Origin: Massilia sp. UBA2709
GTDB lineage: Bacteria > Pseudomonadota > Gammaproteobacteria > Burkholderiales > Burkholderiaceae_D
Assembly: GCA_002354135.1 (NCBI GenBank)
Contig: DEKZ01000046.1
Span: 1 to 15,640, forward strand
Direction of reading: 5' to 3'
DNA length: 15,640 bases
Shown here one piece after another: positions 1 to 5,912 of the stretch. Made by a program: the position numbers and the translations under genes. The notes under the pieces were generated by a model, which saw only the letters and a program-made list of their open reading frames with translations, did no database searches and had not been told where the DNA came from. The stretch's first letter is position 1. The number at the start of each line of letters is the position of its first letter.

Positions 1-196
1 GCGCGACCAGCAGCGGCGCGCCCTGGCAGGCGGCGACCGCCGCATCGAGTTCGGCCACCCATTCGTCGCGCTGCGGATTGTTCCAGTCGCGGTGTTCGAC
101 GCGCCGCAGCCGCGGGTGGCGCGCCTCCCACAGGGTCTGCCAGTGCTGCGGCCCGGAATTCCACAGGCCGGCGAGAGTCAGGACGTCGCAATCCAT
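1..196 (-). CDS. RBBP9/YdeN-family alpha/beta hydrolase, N-terminal part, cut by window edge
   Basis: Only the first 65 codons are in the window; the gene continues beyond base 1. The start is the ATG at 196-194 on the minus strand, with an AGGGA ribosome site about 7 nt upstream. The visible protein begins MDCDVLTLAGLWNSGPQHWQ, followed by a DWNNP segment and a WVAEL helix, and reaches a hydrophobic strand (APLLVA) at the edge. This order (GLWNSGP-HW, then D-W-x-x-P, then W) is characteristic of the RBBP9/YdeN serine-hydrolase family, in which the strand leads into the nucleophile motif HSLG. That motif would lie just outside the window, so the catalytic serine cannot be confirmed. The substrate is unknown. 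It follows kynA by 88 bp on the same strand and may be co-transcribed. The gap also holds TAGAAT (minus strand, plus positions 229-234), which could be a -10 of its own promoter, but no -35 goes with it. Confidence 0.8.
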   Translation of the reverse strand, partial: MDCDVLTLAGLWNSGPQHWQTLWEARHPRLRRVEHRDWNNPQRDEWVAELDAAVAACQGAPLLVA

Positions 197-284
197 GGCG
201 CTTCCCTCGTGTCGTTGTCGATCCGGCCATTCTACGCGCCTGCCGGATGGCGCGCCGGACGGGTCGGAGCGCGGTGCAGCAGGA

Positions 285-1139
285 CTAGAGCGCCGTGCGC
301 AGGGCGAACAGCTCGGGGAAGAGCACCACGTCGAGCATCTTGCGCAGGTAGCTCACGCCGGCGGTGCCGCCGGTGCCGGTCTTGAAGCCGATGATGCGCT
401 CGACCGTGGTCACGTGGCGGAAGCGCCAGAAGCGGAAGGCCGTCTCGAGGTCGACCAGCTTTTCGGCCAGCTCGTACAGGCCCCAGTGTCTGTCGGGCGC
501 CTGGTAGACCGCCAGCCAGGCCGCCTTCACCGACTCGTCCGCCTCGGTCGGCAGCGTCCAGTCGCGCTGCAGGCGTTCCGGCGCGATCGCAAAGCCGCTG
601 CGGGCGAGCAGCATCACCGATTCGTCGTAGACCGAGGGCGTGTGCAGTTCGCGCTCGAGGATGGCATGCGCCGGCGGGTTTTTCTCGTGCACCGCCAGCA
701 GGTTGGCGTTCTTGTTCCCGAGGATGAATTCGAGCTCGCGGTACTGGTGCGACTGGAAGCCCGAGGACGCGCCCAGGTAGGGCCGGATCGCCGTGTACTC
801 GGAGGGCGTCATGGTCGCCAGCACGTCCCAGGCATGCACCAGTTGATCCATGATGCGGGCCACCCGCGCCAGCATCTTGAAGGCCGGGTCGAGTTCGCCG
901 GCGCGCAGCTGCGCGCGCACGGCCTGCAGCTCGTGCAGCATCAGCTTGACCCAGAGCTCGCTGGTCTGGTGCTGGATGATGAACAGCATCTCGTTGTGGT
1001 TCGGCGAGAGCGGGTGCTGGGCCGACAGGATCTGGTCCAGGCCCAGGTAGTCGCCGTAGCTCATCGACTCCTTGAAGTCCATCTTCGCGCCGTGCCACTC
1101 GGCCGGCCTGTTTTCCTGCTTGTTCTCTGTTCCGCTCAT
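285..1139 (-). CDS. kynA: Tryptophan 2,3-dioxygenase
   Basis: Heme enzyme that opens the indole ring of L-tryptophan with O2 to give N-formylkynurenine, the first step of the kynurenine pathway; cytosolic homotetramer in known members. At 284 aa it has the usual bacterial length. Family signatures visible: FIIQHQTSELWVK around residues 53-65 with active-site His57; RPYLGASSGFQS-QYRE around 119-134, with Arg119 where the substrate carboxylate is bound; FRFWRFRHVTTVERIIG around 236-251 with His242 at the proximal heme-ligand position; and the C-terminal loop KTGTGGTAGVSYL with Thr256. All key residues are present. The start ATG has GAGG about 6 nt upstream, and the kynU stop codon overlaps this ribosome site (TGAGG), so the two genes are probably translated in a coupled way. 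The 7 bp gap to kynU indicates one operon. Confidence 0.97.
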   Translation of the reverse strand: MSGTENKQENRPAEWHGAKMDFKESMSYGDYLGLDQILSAQHPLSPNHNEMLFIIQHQTSELWVKLMLHELQAVRAQLRAGELDPAFKMLARVARIMDQLVHAWDVLATMTPSEYTAIRPYLGASSGFQSHQYRELEFILGNKNANLLAVHEKNPPAHAILERELHTPSVYDESVMLLARSGFAIAPERLQRDWTLPTEADESVKAAWLAVYQAPDRHWGLYELAEKLVDLETAFRFWRFRHVTTVERIIGFKTGTGGTAGVSYLRKMLDVVLFPELFALRTAL

Positions 1140-1146
1140 GCTGGCC

Positions 1147-2406
1147 TCAGGTCACGGCGCCGCGCTCGGCGGCTACATCGTAGTCTTCGCGGTCGAGGAT
1201 GTCCTTCAGGATCTCGACGGCGTCCCACACGTCCGCATAGCTGGTGTACAGCGGGGTGAAGCCGAAGCGCATGATTTCCGGCTCGCGGTAGTCGCCGATC
1301 ACGCCGCGCTCGATCAGCGCCTGCATCACCGCATAGCCTTGCGGATGGGTGAAGCTGACCTGGCTGCCGCGGCGCGCGTGTTCGCGCGGGGTCACCAGGC
1401 CAAGCGGGTGGGCGGCGCAGCGCGCTTCCACCAGGTCGATGAAGAGATCGGTCAATTGCAGCGACTTGGCGCGGATCGCCTCCATCGTCGTTTCCTCGAA
1501 CACTTCCAGGCCGCACTCGACCATCGCCAGCGACACCACCGGCTGGGTGCCGCACAGGGCGCGCCCGATGCCCTCGCAAGGCGCGAAGCCGTGGGCCATG
1601 GCGAAGGGGCGGGCATGGCCCCACCAGCCCGACAGCGGGTGCGCGAACTGTGCCTGGTGGCGCTGCGGCACCCAGATGAAGGCCGGGGAGCCCGGACCGC
1701 CGTTCAGGTATTTATAGGTGCAGCCGACGGCGAAGTCGGCCTCGGCGCCGCGCAGGTCGACCGGCACCGCGCCGGCCGAGTGGGCCAGGTCCCAGACGAT
1801 CAATGCACCATTCTGGTGCGCATGACGGGTGAGGGCGGCCATGTCGTGCTGGTAGCCGGTGCGGTAGTTCACGTGGGTCAGCATGACGACGGCGCAGTCG
1901 GCGTCGATCGCGGCCGGCAGTTCTTCGACCGAGTCCACCAGGCGCACGCTGTAGCCGCGCTCGAGCCAGCTCGTGAGGCCCTCGGCCATGTAGATGTCGG
2001 TGGGGAAGTTGCTGCGCTCGGTGACGATGACGCGGCGGTGGGCGGTTTCGCCCTGGGCCTGGATGCGCACGGCGGCGGCCAGGGCCTTGAACAGGTTCAG
2101 CGAGGTGGTGTCGGTGACGACCACTTCATCGAGGCCGGCGCCGATCAGGGGCGCCAGGCGGCTGCCCAGGCGCTTGGGCATGTCGAACCAGCCCGCCGTG
2201 TTCCAGCTCTTGATCAGGTCCTGGCCCCACTCGCGCGCCACCACCTCCTGCGCGCGGGCCAGCGCCGCGCGCGGGCGGGCGCCGAGGGAATTGCCGTCGA
2301 GGTAGATGACGCCGGCAGGCAGGTCGAAGCGCCCGCGCAGCGGGGCCAGCGGGTCTTGCGCGTCGCGTGCCAGGCAGTCGGCGCGGGTAATGGTCAGTTC
2401 GCTCAT
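1147..2406 (-). CDS. kynU: Kynureninase
   Basis: PLP-dependent hydrolase that cleaves L-kynurenine to anthranilate and L-alanine (and 3-hydroxykynurenine to 3-hydroxyanthranilate). The 419 aa length is typical. Visible motifs: YLDGNSLG at 35-42; NFPTD at 133-137, the cofactor-phosphate region; VWDLAHSAGA at 204-213 with Asp206, which pairs with the pyridine nitrogen; CTYKYLNGGPG at 229-239 with Lys232 as the Schiff-base lysine; and RFGFTPLY near the C-terminus, with the Arg expected to bind the substrate carboxylate. It is the first gene of the minus-strand kynU-kynA pair. No strong Shine-Dalgarno precedes its ATG. With kynA it converts tryptophan toward anthranilate, but the formamidase step between them (KynB) is not encoded in the visible part of the operon. 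Confidence 0.97.
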   Translation of the reverse strand: MSELTITRADCLARDAQDPLAPLRGRFDLPAGVIYLDGNSLGARPRAALARAQEVVAREWGQDLIKSWNTAGWFDMPKRLGSRLAPLIGAGLDEVVVTDTTSLNLFKALAAAVRIQAQGETAHRRVIVTERSNFPTDIYMAEGLTSWLERGYSVRLVDSVEELPAAIDADCAVVMLTHVNYRTGYQHDMAALTRHAHQNGALIVWDLAHSAGAVPVDLRGAEADFAVGCTYKYLNGGPGSPAFIWVPQRHQAQFAHPLSGWWGHARPFAMAHGFAPCEGIGRALCGTQPVVSLAMVECGLEVFEETTMEAIRAKSLQLTDLFIDLVEARCAAHPLGLVTPREHARRGSQVSFTHPQGYAVMQALIERGVIGDYREPEIMRFGFTPLYTSYADVWDAVEILKDILDREDYDVAAERGAVT

Positions 2407-2590
2407 ATCGTGATGGATTCGTTCGAGGGCAGGACGCTCGGGCTCAATGGCCTGCTTGCATGGAAACCTTCAGCCGCTTGTATAGGCAGATGGCCGTTGG
2501 GGCGGCAGTGTAGCAAGAAAAACGGTCCCGGAGACGGTCGGTGGATATCGCTTTGTCATCTTTTTGCCCGGTTTTGGGGCGGCCGGGAAG
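2407..2590. other. kynU upstream region, divergent with the flhDC control region
   Basis: Non-coding stretch directly upstream of kynU. On the minus strand the best promoter-like element is TACACT (plus positions 2512-2507) about 100 nt before the kynU start, but no convincing -35 lies 16-18 nt upstream of it. Kynurenine operons are often controlled by the Lrp-type regulator KynR; I cannot identify its site here. A short GC inverted repeat CCCGG-N11-CCGGG lies near the right end and is followed by a T6 run, but the stem is only 5 bp, so I do not call it a terminator. It could separate the kyn side from the repeat array to its right. Confidence 0.4.
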
Positions 2591-2628
2591 TTTTTTCAAC
2601 TTTTTTCAACATTTTTTGCCAACAGCCC

Positions 2629-2655
2629 TAAAGTTTCCGGAAGGGGCGCCGTAAA
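2629..2655 (+). promoter_or_regulatory. Sigma-28 (FliA)-type promoter-like box 1
   Basis: TAAAGTTT (2629-2636), an 11 nt spacer, then GCCGTAAA (2648-2655). Compared with the enterobacterial FliA consensus TAAAGTTT-N11-GCCGATAA, the -35 matches 8 of 8, the spacer is exact and the -10 matches 6 of 8. It reads toward flhDC. The element is visible in the sequence; its recognition by FliA is inferred. Confidence 0.6.
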
Positions 2656-2714
2656 GGAACCAGAGGGCAGCAGCGGTGGCCGAAAAAATTTTCAAAAATA
2701 TTTTTCAAACACCC

Positions 2715-2741
2715 TAAAGTTCTCCGGCGCGCCGCCGTTAA
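2715..2741 (+). promoter_or_regulatory. Sigma-28 (FliA)-type promoter-like box 2
   Basis: TAAAGTTC (2715-2722), an 11 nt spacer, then GCCGTTAA (2734-2741). Match to the FliA consensus: -35 7 of 8, spacer exact, -10 7 of 8, making this the best -10 of the three. An A/T tract ends 10 nt upstream, at 2705. Confidence 0.62.
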
Positions 2742-2790
2742 AGGGTCAGAAGGGCAGGAAACAGGGCTGAAAAAAATTTCAGAACCACCC

Positions 2791-2817
2791 TAAAGTTCCC
2801 GGATTGGTTGACGTAAA
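2791..2817 (+). promoter_or_regulatory. Sigma-28 (FliA)-type promoter-like box 3 (degenerate -10)
   Basis: TAAAGTTC (2791-2798), an 11 nt spacer, then GACGTAAA (2810-2817). The -35 matches 7 of 8 and the -10 only 5 of 8, so this copy may be weak or decayed. It is the copy nearest to flhD, about 270 nt before the start codon. Confidence 0.48.
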
Positions 2818-2913
2818 CCAACACATGGGCCTGCTACCGGGTTCGCACGAAGCTGTAAAACGGCAAGCCTCGCAACACATCGCCAGCCTCCTTTTTCATA
2901 GGAGCGCACCTCC

Positions 2914-2950
2914 CATCCGCAAGGGTTTGTCAGACAAACTCCTACGGATG
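2914..2950 (+). promoter_or_regulatory. Stem-loop in the flhDC leader
   Basis: Outer arms CATCCG (2914-2919) and CGGATG (2945-2950) pair perfectly. Inner arms GTTTGT and ACAAAC pair perfectly around a CAG loop. The connecting segment pairs partly, with two mismatches and one G-U. No U-run follows, so it is not a standard terminator. It is a candidate element for mRNA stability or protein and RNA binding. Confidence 0.5.
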
Positions 2951-3025
2951 ATCTCGCCTTTGCCGGACGCAAAATACAGTGTCCGTCCGATTCCGCAAAT
3001 GTTTCTCTACGGTCAGAATCTATCT

Positions 3026-3064
3026 CACTGGCAACACAATCACTGGCAAACACCTGGCGCCAGG
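3026..3064 (+). promoter_or_regulatory. Candidate operator: CACTGGCAA direct repeat plus CCTGGCGCCAGG palindrome
   Basis: CACTGGCAA occurs at 3026-3034 and again at 3041-3049 (15 bp period). A perfect 12 bp palindrome sharing the TGGC core follows at 3053-3064. The cluster ends 22 nt before the flhD ATG. The repeats are seen directly; use as a repressor or activator site is inference, and no regulator can be named. Confidence 0.4.
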
Positions 3065-3086
3065 ATCAAATAACGGAGAGTGGAAA

Positions 3087-3404
3087 ATGACTGCAAACGA
3101 CATGATGGCTGAAATCCGCGACGCGAACCTGAGCTACCTGATGCTCGCGCAGCAGATGATCCGCGCCGACAAGGTCACCGCGATTTTCCGCCTCGGCATC
3201 TCTGCCGACATCGCCGACCTGATCGAAGGCATGAGCAACGCCCAGATCCTGAAGCTCGCCGGCGGCAACATGATGCTGGCCCGTTTCCGCTTCGACGACA
3301 CCGCGATCCTGTCGATGCTCACCAGCCACAGCAAGGACCGCGCCCTGGCCCAGTCGCATGCCGCGATCCTGATGGCTGGCCAGCCTGCCGAAGAAATTGC
3401 CTAA
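3087..3404 (+). CDS. flhD: Flagellar transcriptional regulator FlhD
   Basis: Subunit of the FlhD4C2 master activator that switches on class II flagellar genes together with sigma-70 RNA polymerase. The product is 105 aa, close to the family's usual length. It opens with MTANDMMAEIRDANLSYLML, then AQQMIRADK, FRLGIS, and the helical ADLIEGMSNAQILKLA segment typical of FlhD. The start was chosen at the ATG at 3087 because GGAG lies 8 nt before it and the protein then begins like known FlhD proteins; the open frame extends upstream to 2979, but that extension has no FlhD character. Sixty-two bp separate it from flhC. Upstream control appears elaborate: three sigma-28-like boxes and a structured leader. 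Confidence 0.95.
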   Translation: MTANDMMAEIRDANLSYLMLAQQMIRADKVTAIFRLGISADIADLIEGMSNAQILKLAGGNMMLARFRFDDTAILSMLTSHSKDRALAQSHAAILMAGQPAEEIA

Positions 3405-3419
3405 AAGCTCCCCGCGGCC

Positions 3420-3451
3420 TCGGTCCGAATGGTGTACGATAACCGGACTGA
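3420..3451 (+). promoter_or_regulatory. Hairpin between flhD and flhC
   Basis: TCGGTCCG (3420-3427) pairs with CGGACTGA (3444-3451): eight pairs, one of them G-U, around a 16 nt loop. It sits just before the flhC Shine-Dalgarno (GGAG at 3456-3459). It could tune FlhC relative to FlhD or stabilise the transcript; no U-run follows, so termination is unlikely. Confidence 0.4.
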
Positions 3452-3466
3452 AGCCGGAGTTGCAGG

Positions 3467-4033
3467 ATGAGCAAAAAAAGCGTCGTATCTGAAGCGCAAG
3501 AAATCCAGCTTGCCATCGAGTTGATCCAGCTGGGCGCGCGCCTCCAGCTGCTCGAGACCGAGGTATCGCTGTCACGCGAGCGCCTCATCAAGCTGTACAA
3601 GGAACTGCGCGGCGTCTCGCCGCCGAAAGGCATGCTGCCTTTCTCCACCGACTGGTTCCTGACCTGGCAGCCGAACATCCATTCCTCGCTGTTCATCAAT
3701 ATCCACAACTTCCTGGTGGAGAATGCCGGCGCCACCGGCATCCAGGCGGTGATGAAGGCCTACAAGCTTTACCTCGAACAGATGCCGGCCGCACCCGGCG
3801 AAGAGCCGCTCCTTTCGCTCACCCGCGCCTGGACCCTGGTGCGCTTCTTCCAGAGCGGCATGCTCAGGCTGACGCCCTGTGGCAAGTGCAAGGGCAAGTT
3901 CGTCGTCGACGCCCTCGACCTCAACAGCGACTACCTCTGCGGCCTCTGCCACATGCCTTCGCGCGCCGGCAAGACGCGCAAGGCCAAGGATGCCGCCGCC
4001 GCCCGGCAAGCGGATGCGCAGTCCGACACCTGA
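3467..4033 (+). CDS. flhC: Flagellar transcriptional regulator FlhC
   Basis: DNA-binding partner of FlhD in the FlhD4C2 activator. The 188 aa length fits the family (E. coli FlhC is about 192). N-terminal helical region with QEIQLAIELIQLGARLQLLE, then SRERLIKLYKEL-RGVSPPKGMLPFSTDWF, the helix-turn-helix-like section strongly conserved in FlhC. The zinc-binding cysteines are all present in the C-terminal part: CGKC (Cys138, Cys141) and CGLC (Cys158, Cys161), matching the four-cysteine cluster of E. coli FlhC. The ATG at 3467 has GGAG 7 nt upstream. The lysine/alanine-rich tail (about 165-188) is variable. A membrane methyltransferase gene begins 42 bp downstream. Confidence 0.96.
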   Translation: MSKKSVVSEAQEIQLAIELIQLGARLQLLETEVSLSRERLIKLYKELRGVSPPKGMLPFSTDWFLTWQPNIHSSLFINIHNFLVENAGATGIQAVMKAYKLYLEQMPAAPGEEPLLSLTRAWTLVRFFQSGMLRLTPCGKCKGKFVVDALDLNSDYLCGLCHMPSRAGKTRKAKDAAAARQADAQSDT

Positions 4034-4075
4034 ACTCCGTTCACACACGATGAGCCGGGCCGGGGCAGGGGACGC

Positions 4076-4843
4076 ATGCTGAGCCCCGGACGCATCCTGA
4101 GGGCGCCGGCCGTGCAGGCACTGCTGTGCCAGCTCGCCGCCTTCCCCCTGACCCTGCTCGCGGTATATGTGCTTGCGCGTGCCGGCGCCAACCCATCCTA
4201 TTTCAGCGCCGCCCTCGCGCAAGGCCTGTTTGCCGCGCTATTCACCGGCTGGCGCCGGCTGGCGCGCTGGTGGCTGGCGATCCAGTTCCTGTTCCCGCTG
4301 GCCCTGCTCGGCGCCAGCCAGTTCGATATCGCGCCCTGGCTGTTCCTGGCCGTCTTCCTCTTCATGCTGGTGCTCTACTGGTCGACCTTCCGCACCCAGG
4401 TGCCCTACTACCCCTCGGGCCGGGCGGCCTGGGAGGCGGTCGCGGCCCGGTTGCCTGCCGGCCGGCCGGTGTCGGTGATCGACATCGGCAGCGGCCTGGG
4501 CGGCCTGGTGCTCGACCTGGCGCGGCGCCGTCCCGACGTGAAGGCGACCGGCATCGAGCTGGCGCCGCTGCCCTGGCTGGCCAGCTGGCTGCGCGCGCGG
4601 CTCACCGGAAGCCGGGCCGTTTTCCTGCGCGGTGACTATGAGTCGCTCGATTTCGCCGACTACGACGCCGTCTTCGCCTACCTGTCGCCGGCGGCGATGT
4701 CGGCCCTGTGGCGCAAGGCGCGGCGCGAGATGCGGCCCGGCAGCATGCTGATGAGTTACGAATTCGCCATTGACGAAAGCACACCGGGTGCATCGGTCGA
4801 GGTGCCGGAGACTGGTCGAACTCTCTATATATGGCACTTTTAG
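4076..4843 (+). CDS. Membrane-anchored class I SAM-dependent methyltransferase-like protein
   Basis: Predicted 255 aa protein in two parts. Residues about 12-102 are strongly hydrophobic and can form three or four membrane segments (roughly 14-35, 40-57, 66-80, 86-102). Residues about 130-255 look like a Rossmann-type methyltransferase: motif I VIDIGSGLGG (134-143), then GIELAPLPW with an acidic residue (Glu161) at the end of strand 2, RGDYES (185-190) and a YDAVFAYLSP strand. The domain is short and lacks a clear substrate-recognition region. The ATG at 4076 has an AGGGG site close upstream. It lies between flhC and motA on the same strand, so a role linked to flagella or the envelope is possible, but the substrate is unknown and no function beyond probable SAM binding should be assumed. 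Confidence 0.75.
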   Translation: MLSPGRILRAPAVQALLCQLAAFPLTLLAVYVLARAGANPSYFSAALAQGLFAALFTGWRRLARWWLAIQFLFPLALLGASQFDIAPWLFLAVFLFMLVLYWSTFRTQVPYYPSGRAAWEAVAARLPAGRPVSVIDIGSGLGGLVLDLARRRPDVKATGIELAPLPWLASWLRARLTGSRAVFLRGDYESLDFADYDAVFAYLSPAAMSALWRKARREMRPGSMLMSYEFAIDESTPGASVEVPETGRTLYIWHF

Positions 4844-4865
4844 GCGACATTCCCGGCACTTTTAC

Positions 4866-4894
4866 TTGCTCACAGGCCATTCTCCCGCTATTGT
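4866..4894 (+). promoter_or_regulatory. Weak sigma-70-like promoter candidate before motA
   Basis: TTGCTC (4866-4871), a 17 nt spacer and TATTGT (4889-4894) precede motA. Matches are only 3 of 6 and 4 of 6. A direct repeat GCTATTGT (4887-4894 and 4899-4906, 12 bp period) overlaps it. No sigma-28 box like those upstream of flhDC is visible here. Confidence 0.25.
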
Positions 4895-4984
4895 TCCAGC
4901 TATTGTAGTTCCCTGCGTAAATGTTTTTTCTGGGATACGAATTCCTTGAAAATGCGAACCGTCCGGCCCGCTGGTTTTTCCTCT

Positions 4985-4988
4985 GGAG
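4985..4988 (+). promoter_or_regulatory. Ribosome binding site that fixes the motA TTG start
   Basis: GGAG lies 7 nt before TTG at 4996. No comparable site precedes the in-frame ATG at 4921. This supports translation from TTG, which also restores exact E. coli MotA residue numbering. Confidence 0.75.
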
Positions 4989-4995
4989 CAGTGTC

Positions 4996-5856
4996 TTGTT
5001 AGTTATTATTGGTTACGTCATTGTCTGTGCCTCGGTGTTCGGCGGCTTCGTCATGGCCGGCGGTCACGCGGCCGTGCTGTTCCAGCCGATCGAACTGCTG
5101 ATGATCGGTGGCGCAGCCGTGGGCGCATTCTTTGTCGGTAACAACAACAAGGCCATCAAGGCGACGATGAAGGCGCTGCCTTCCGTGTTCAAGGGCTCCG
5201 CGTACACCAAGGAAATGTACATGGAGCTGATGTCGCTGCTGTTCGACGTGCTCTCCAAGGTGCGCAAGGAAGGCCTGATGTCGATCGAGGGCGACATCGA
5301 GGCGCCCGAGGCCAGCCCGCTGTTTTCCAAGTATCCGCTGGTGCTGGCCGACCACCACATCGTCGAATTCATGGCCGACTACCTGCGCCTCATGGTCTCG
5401 GGCAACATGGACGCCTTCCAGATCGAGAACCTGATGGACAACGAGATCGAGACCCACCACCACGAGGGCGCGGTGCCGGCCCACGTGATCGCCAAGCTCG
5501 GCGACGGCCTGCCGGCCTTCGGTATCGTGGCGGCGGTGATGGGCGTGGTCCACACCATGGAATCGGTGGGCATCCCGCCGGCCGAGCTGGGGATCCTGAT
5601 CGCCAAGGCGCTGGTCGGCACCTTCCTCGGCATCCTGCTGGCCTACGGCTTCGTCGGTCCGCTCGCCAACCTGCTCGAGCAGAAGCTCGACGAATCCTCG
5701 AAGATGTTCCAGTGCGTGAAGGTCACGCTGCTGGCCAGCCTGAACGGCTATGCGCCGGCGCTGGCGGTCGAGTTCGGCCGCAAGGTGCTGTACTCGACCG
5801 AGCGTCCGAGCTTCGCCGAGCTGGAAGAGCACATCAAGAAGTCGAAGGGCAAGTAA
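4996..5856 (+). CDS. motA: Flagellar motor stator protein MotA (TTG start)
   Basis: Proton-channel stator subunit that, with MotB, couples proton flow to flagellar rotation in the inner membrane. From the TTG at 4996 the protein is 286 aa and begins MLVIIGYVIVCASVFGGF, as typical MotA proteins do. In this numbering the functional residues fall exactly at E. coli positions: Arg90 and Glu98 in the cytoplasmic loop that contacts FliG, and Pro173 and Pro222 in the channel. An ATG at 4921 would add 25 residues (MFFLGYEFLENANRPARWFF...) that are not part of MotA and has no ribosome site. Four membrane segments are expected: two N-terminal (about 1-20 and 30-50) and two around 170-190 and 200-222. 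It is followed by motB after 56 bp. Confidence 0.95.
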   Translation: MLVIIGYVIVCASVFGGFVMAGGHAAVLFQPIELLMIGGAAVGAFFVGNNNKAIKATMKALPSVFKGSAYTKEMYMELMSLLFDVLSKVRKEGLMSIEGDIEAPEASPLFSKYPLVLADHHIVEFMADYLRLMVSGNMDAFQIENLMDNEIETHHHEGAVPAHVIAKLGDGLPAFGIVAAVMGVVHTMESVGIPPAELGILIAKALVGTFLGILLAYGFVGPLANLLEQKLDESSKMFQCVKVTLLASLNGYAPALAVEFGRKVLYSTERPSFAELEEHIKKSKGK

Positions 5857-5912
5857 GGCTGACCACGCCTGTACCCTCCCGTTTCCGATCAACCTGAACC
5901 ACGCGAATACCC

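Larger units (their letters stand above)
2591..2820 (+). repeat. Threefold tandem repeat: A/T tract plus CCCTAAAGTT box
   Basis: Three related units lie head to tail. Each has an A/T tract followed 10-12 nt later by CCCTAAAGTT, CCGG and a downstream box. The boxes begin (TAAAGTT) at 2629, 2715 and 2791, so the periods are 86 and 76 bp. Units 1 and 2 also share the segment after the box: AAAGG, then AGA-GGGCAG, then GGC-GAAAAAA-TTTC, which shows a true duplication rather than chance. The tract before unit 1 is three T6 runs starting at 2591, 2601 and 2612, that is, phased by 10-11 bp, which predicts intrinsic DNA bending. The later tracts are AAAAAATTTT (2683-2692) with AAAAATATTTTT (2694-2705), and AAAAAAATTT (2770-2779). 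They sit where UP elements would be relative to the promoter boxes. Confidence 0.85.
2821..3086 (+). promoter_or_regulatory. Long structured leader of flhDC
   Basis: The 266 nt before flhD carry no convincing gene, although the frame of flhD is open upstream to 2979. Structures seen: a 5 bp stem CTCCT/AGGAG (2888-2904); a long hairpin at 2914-2950; a stem CGGAC-N12-GTCCG (2964-2985); a 9 bp direct repeat CACTGGCAA at 3026-3034 and 3041-3049; and a perfect palindrome CCTGGCGCCAGG at 3053-3064. Three GGA motifs (AGGAT, CGGAG, TGGAA) crowd the last 25 nt. In E. coli the flhDC leader is a control point for CsrA and small RNAs; similar control here is inference from layout only. Confidence 0.5.

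Noticed and set aside
1072..2631. 519-codon plus-strand open frame over kynU
   Set aside because: Antisense shadow of kynureninase, which has the complete PLP-site motifs on the minus strand.
2790..3073. Small open frames on both strands in the flhDC upstream region (87-89 codons)
   Set aside because: They cross the promoter-like box and hairpins, lack ribosome sites and resemble no known protein.
2979..3086. N-terminal extension of flhD from an upstream ATG
   Set aside because: The added 36 residues have no FlhD character and overlap the repeat and palindrome region; the ATG at 3087 has a good GGAG site and gives the family length.
4856..4869. Sigma-54-like promoter GGCAC...TTGC before motA
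   Set aside because: The spacer between GGCAC and TTGC is 6 nt instead of 5, so the GG and GC are out of phase for sigma-54.
4921..4995. ATG at 4921 as motA start
   Set aside because: No ribosome site, and it adds 25 residues foreign to MotA; TTG at 4996 restores E. coli numbering.
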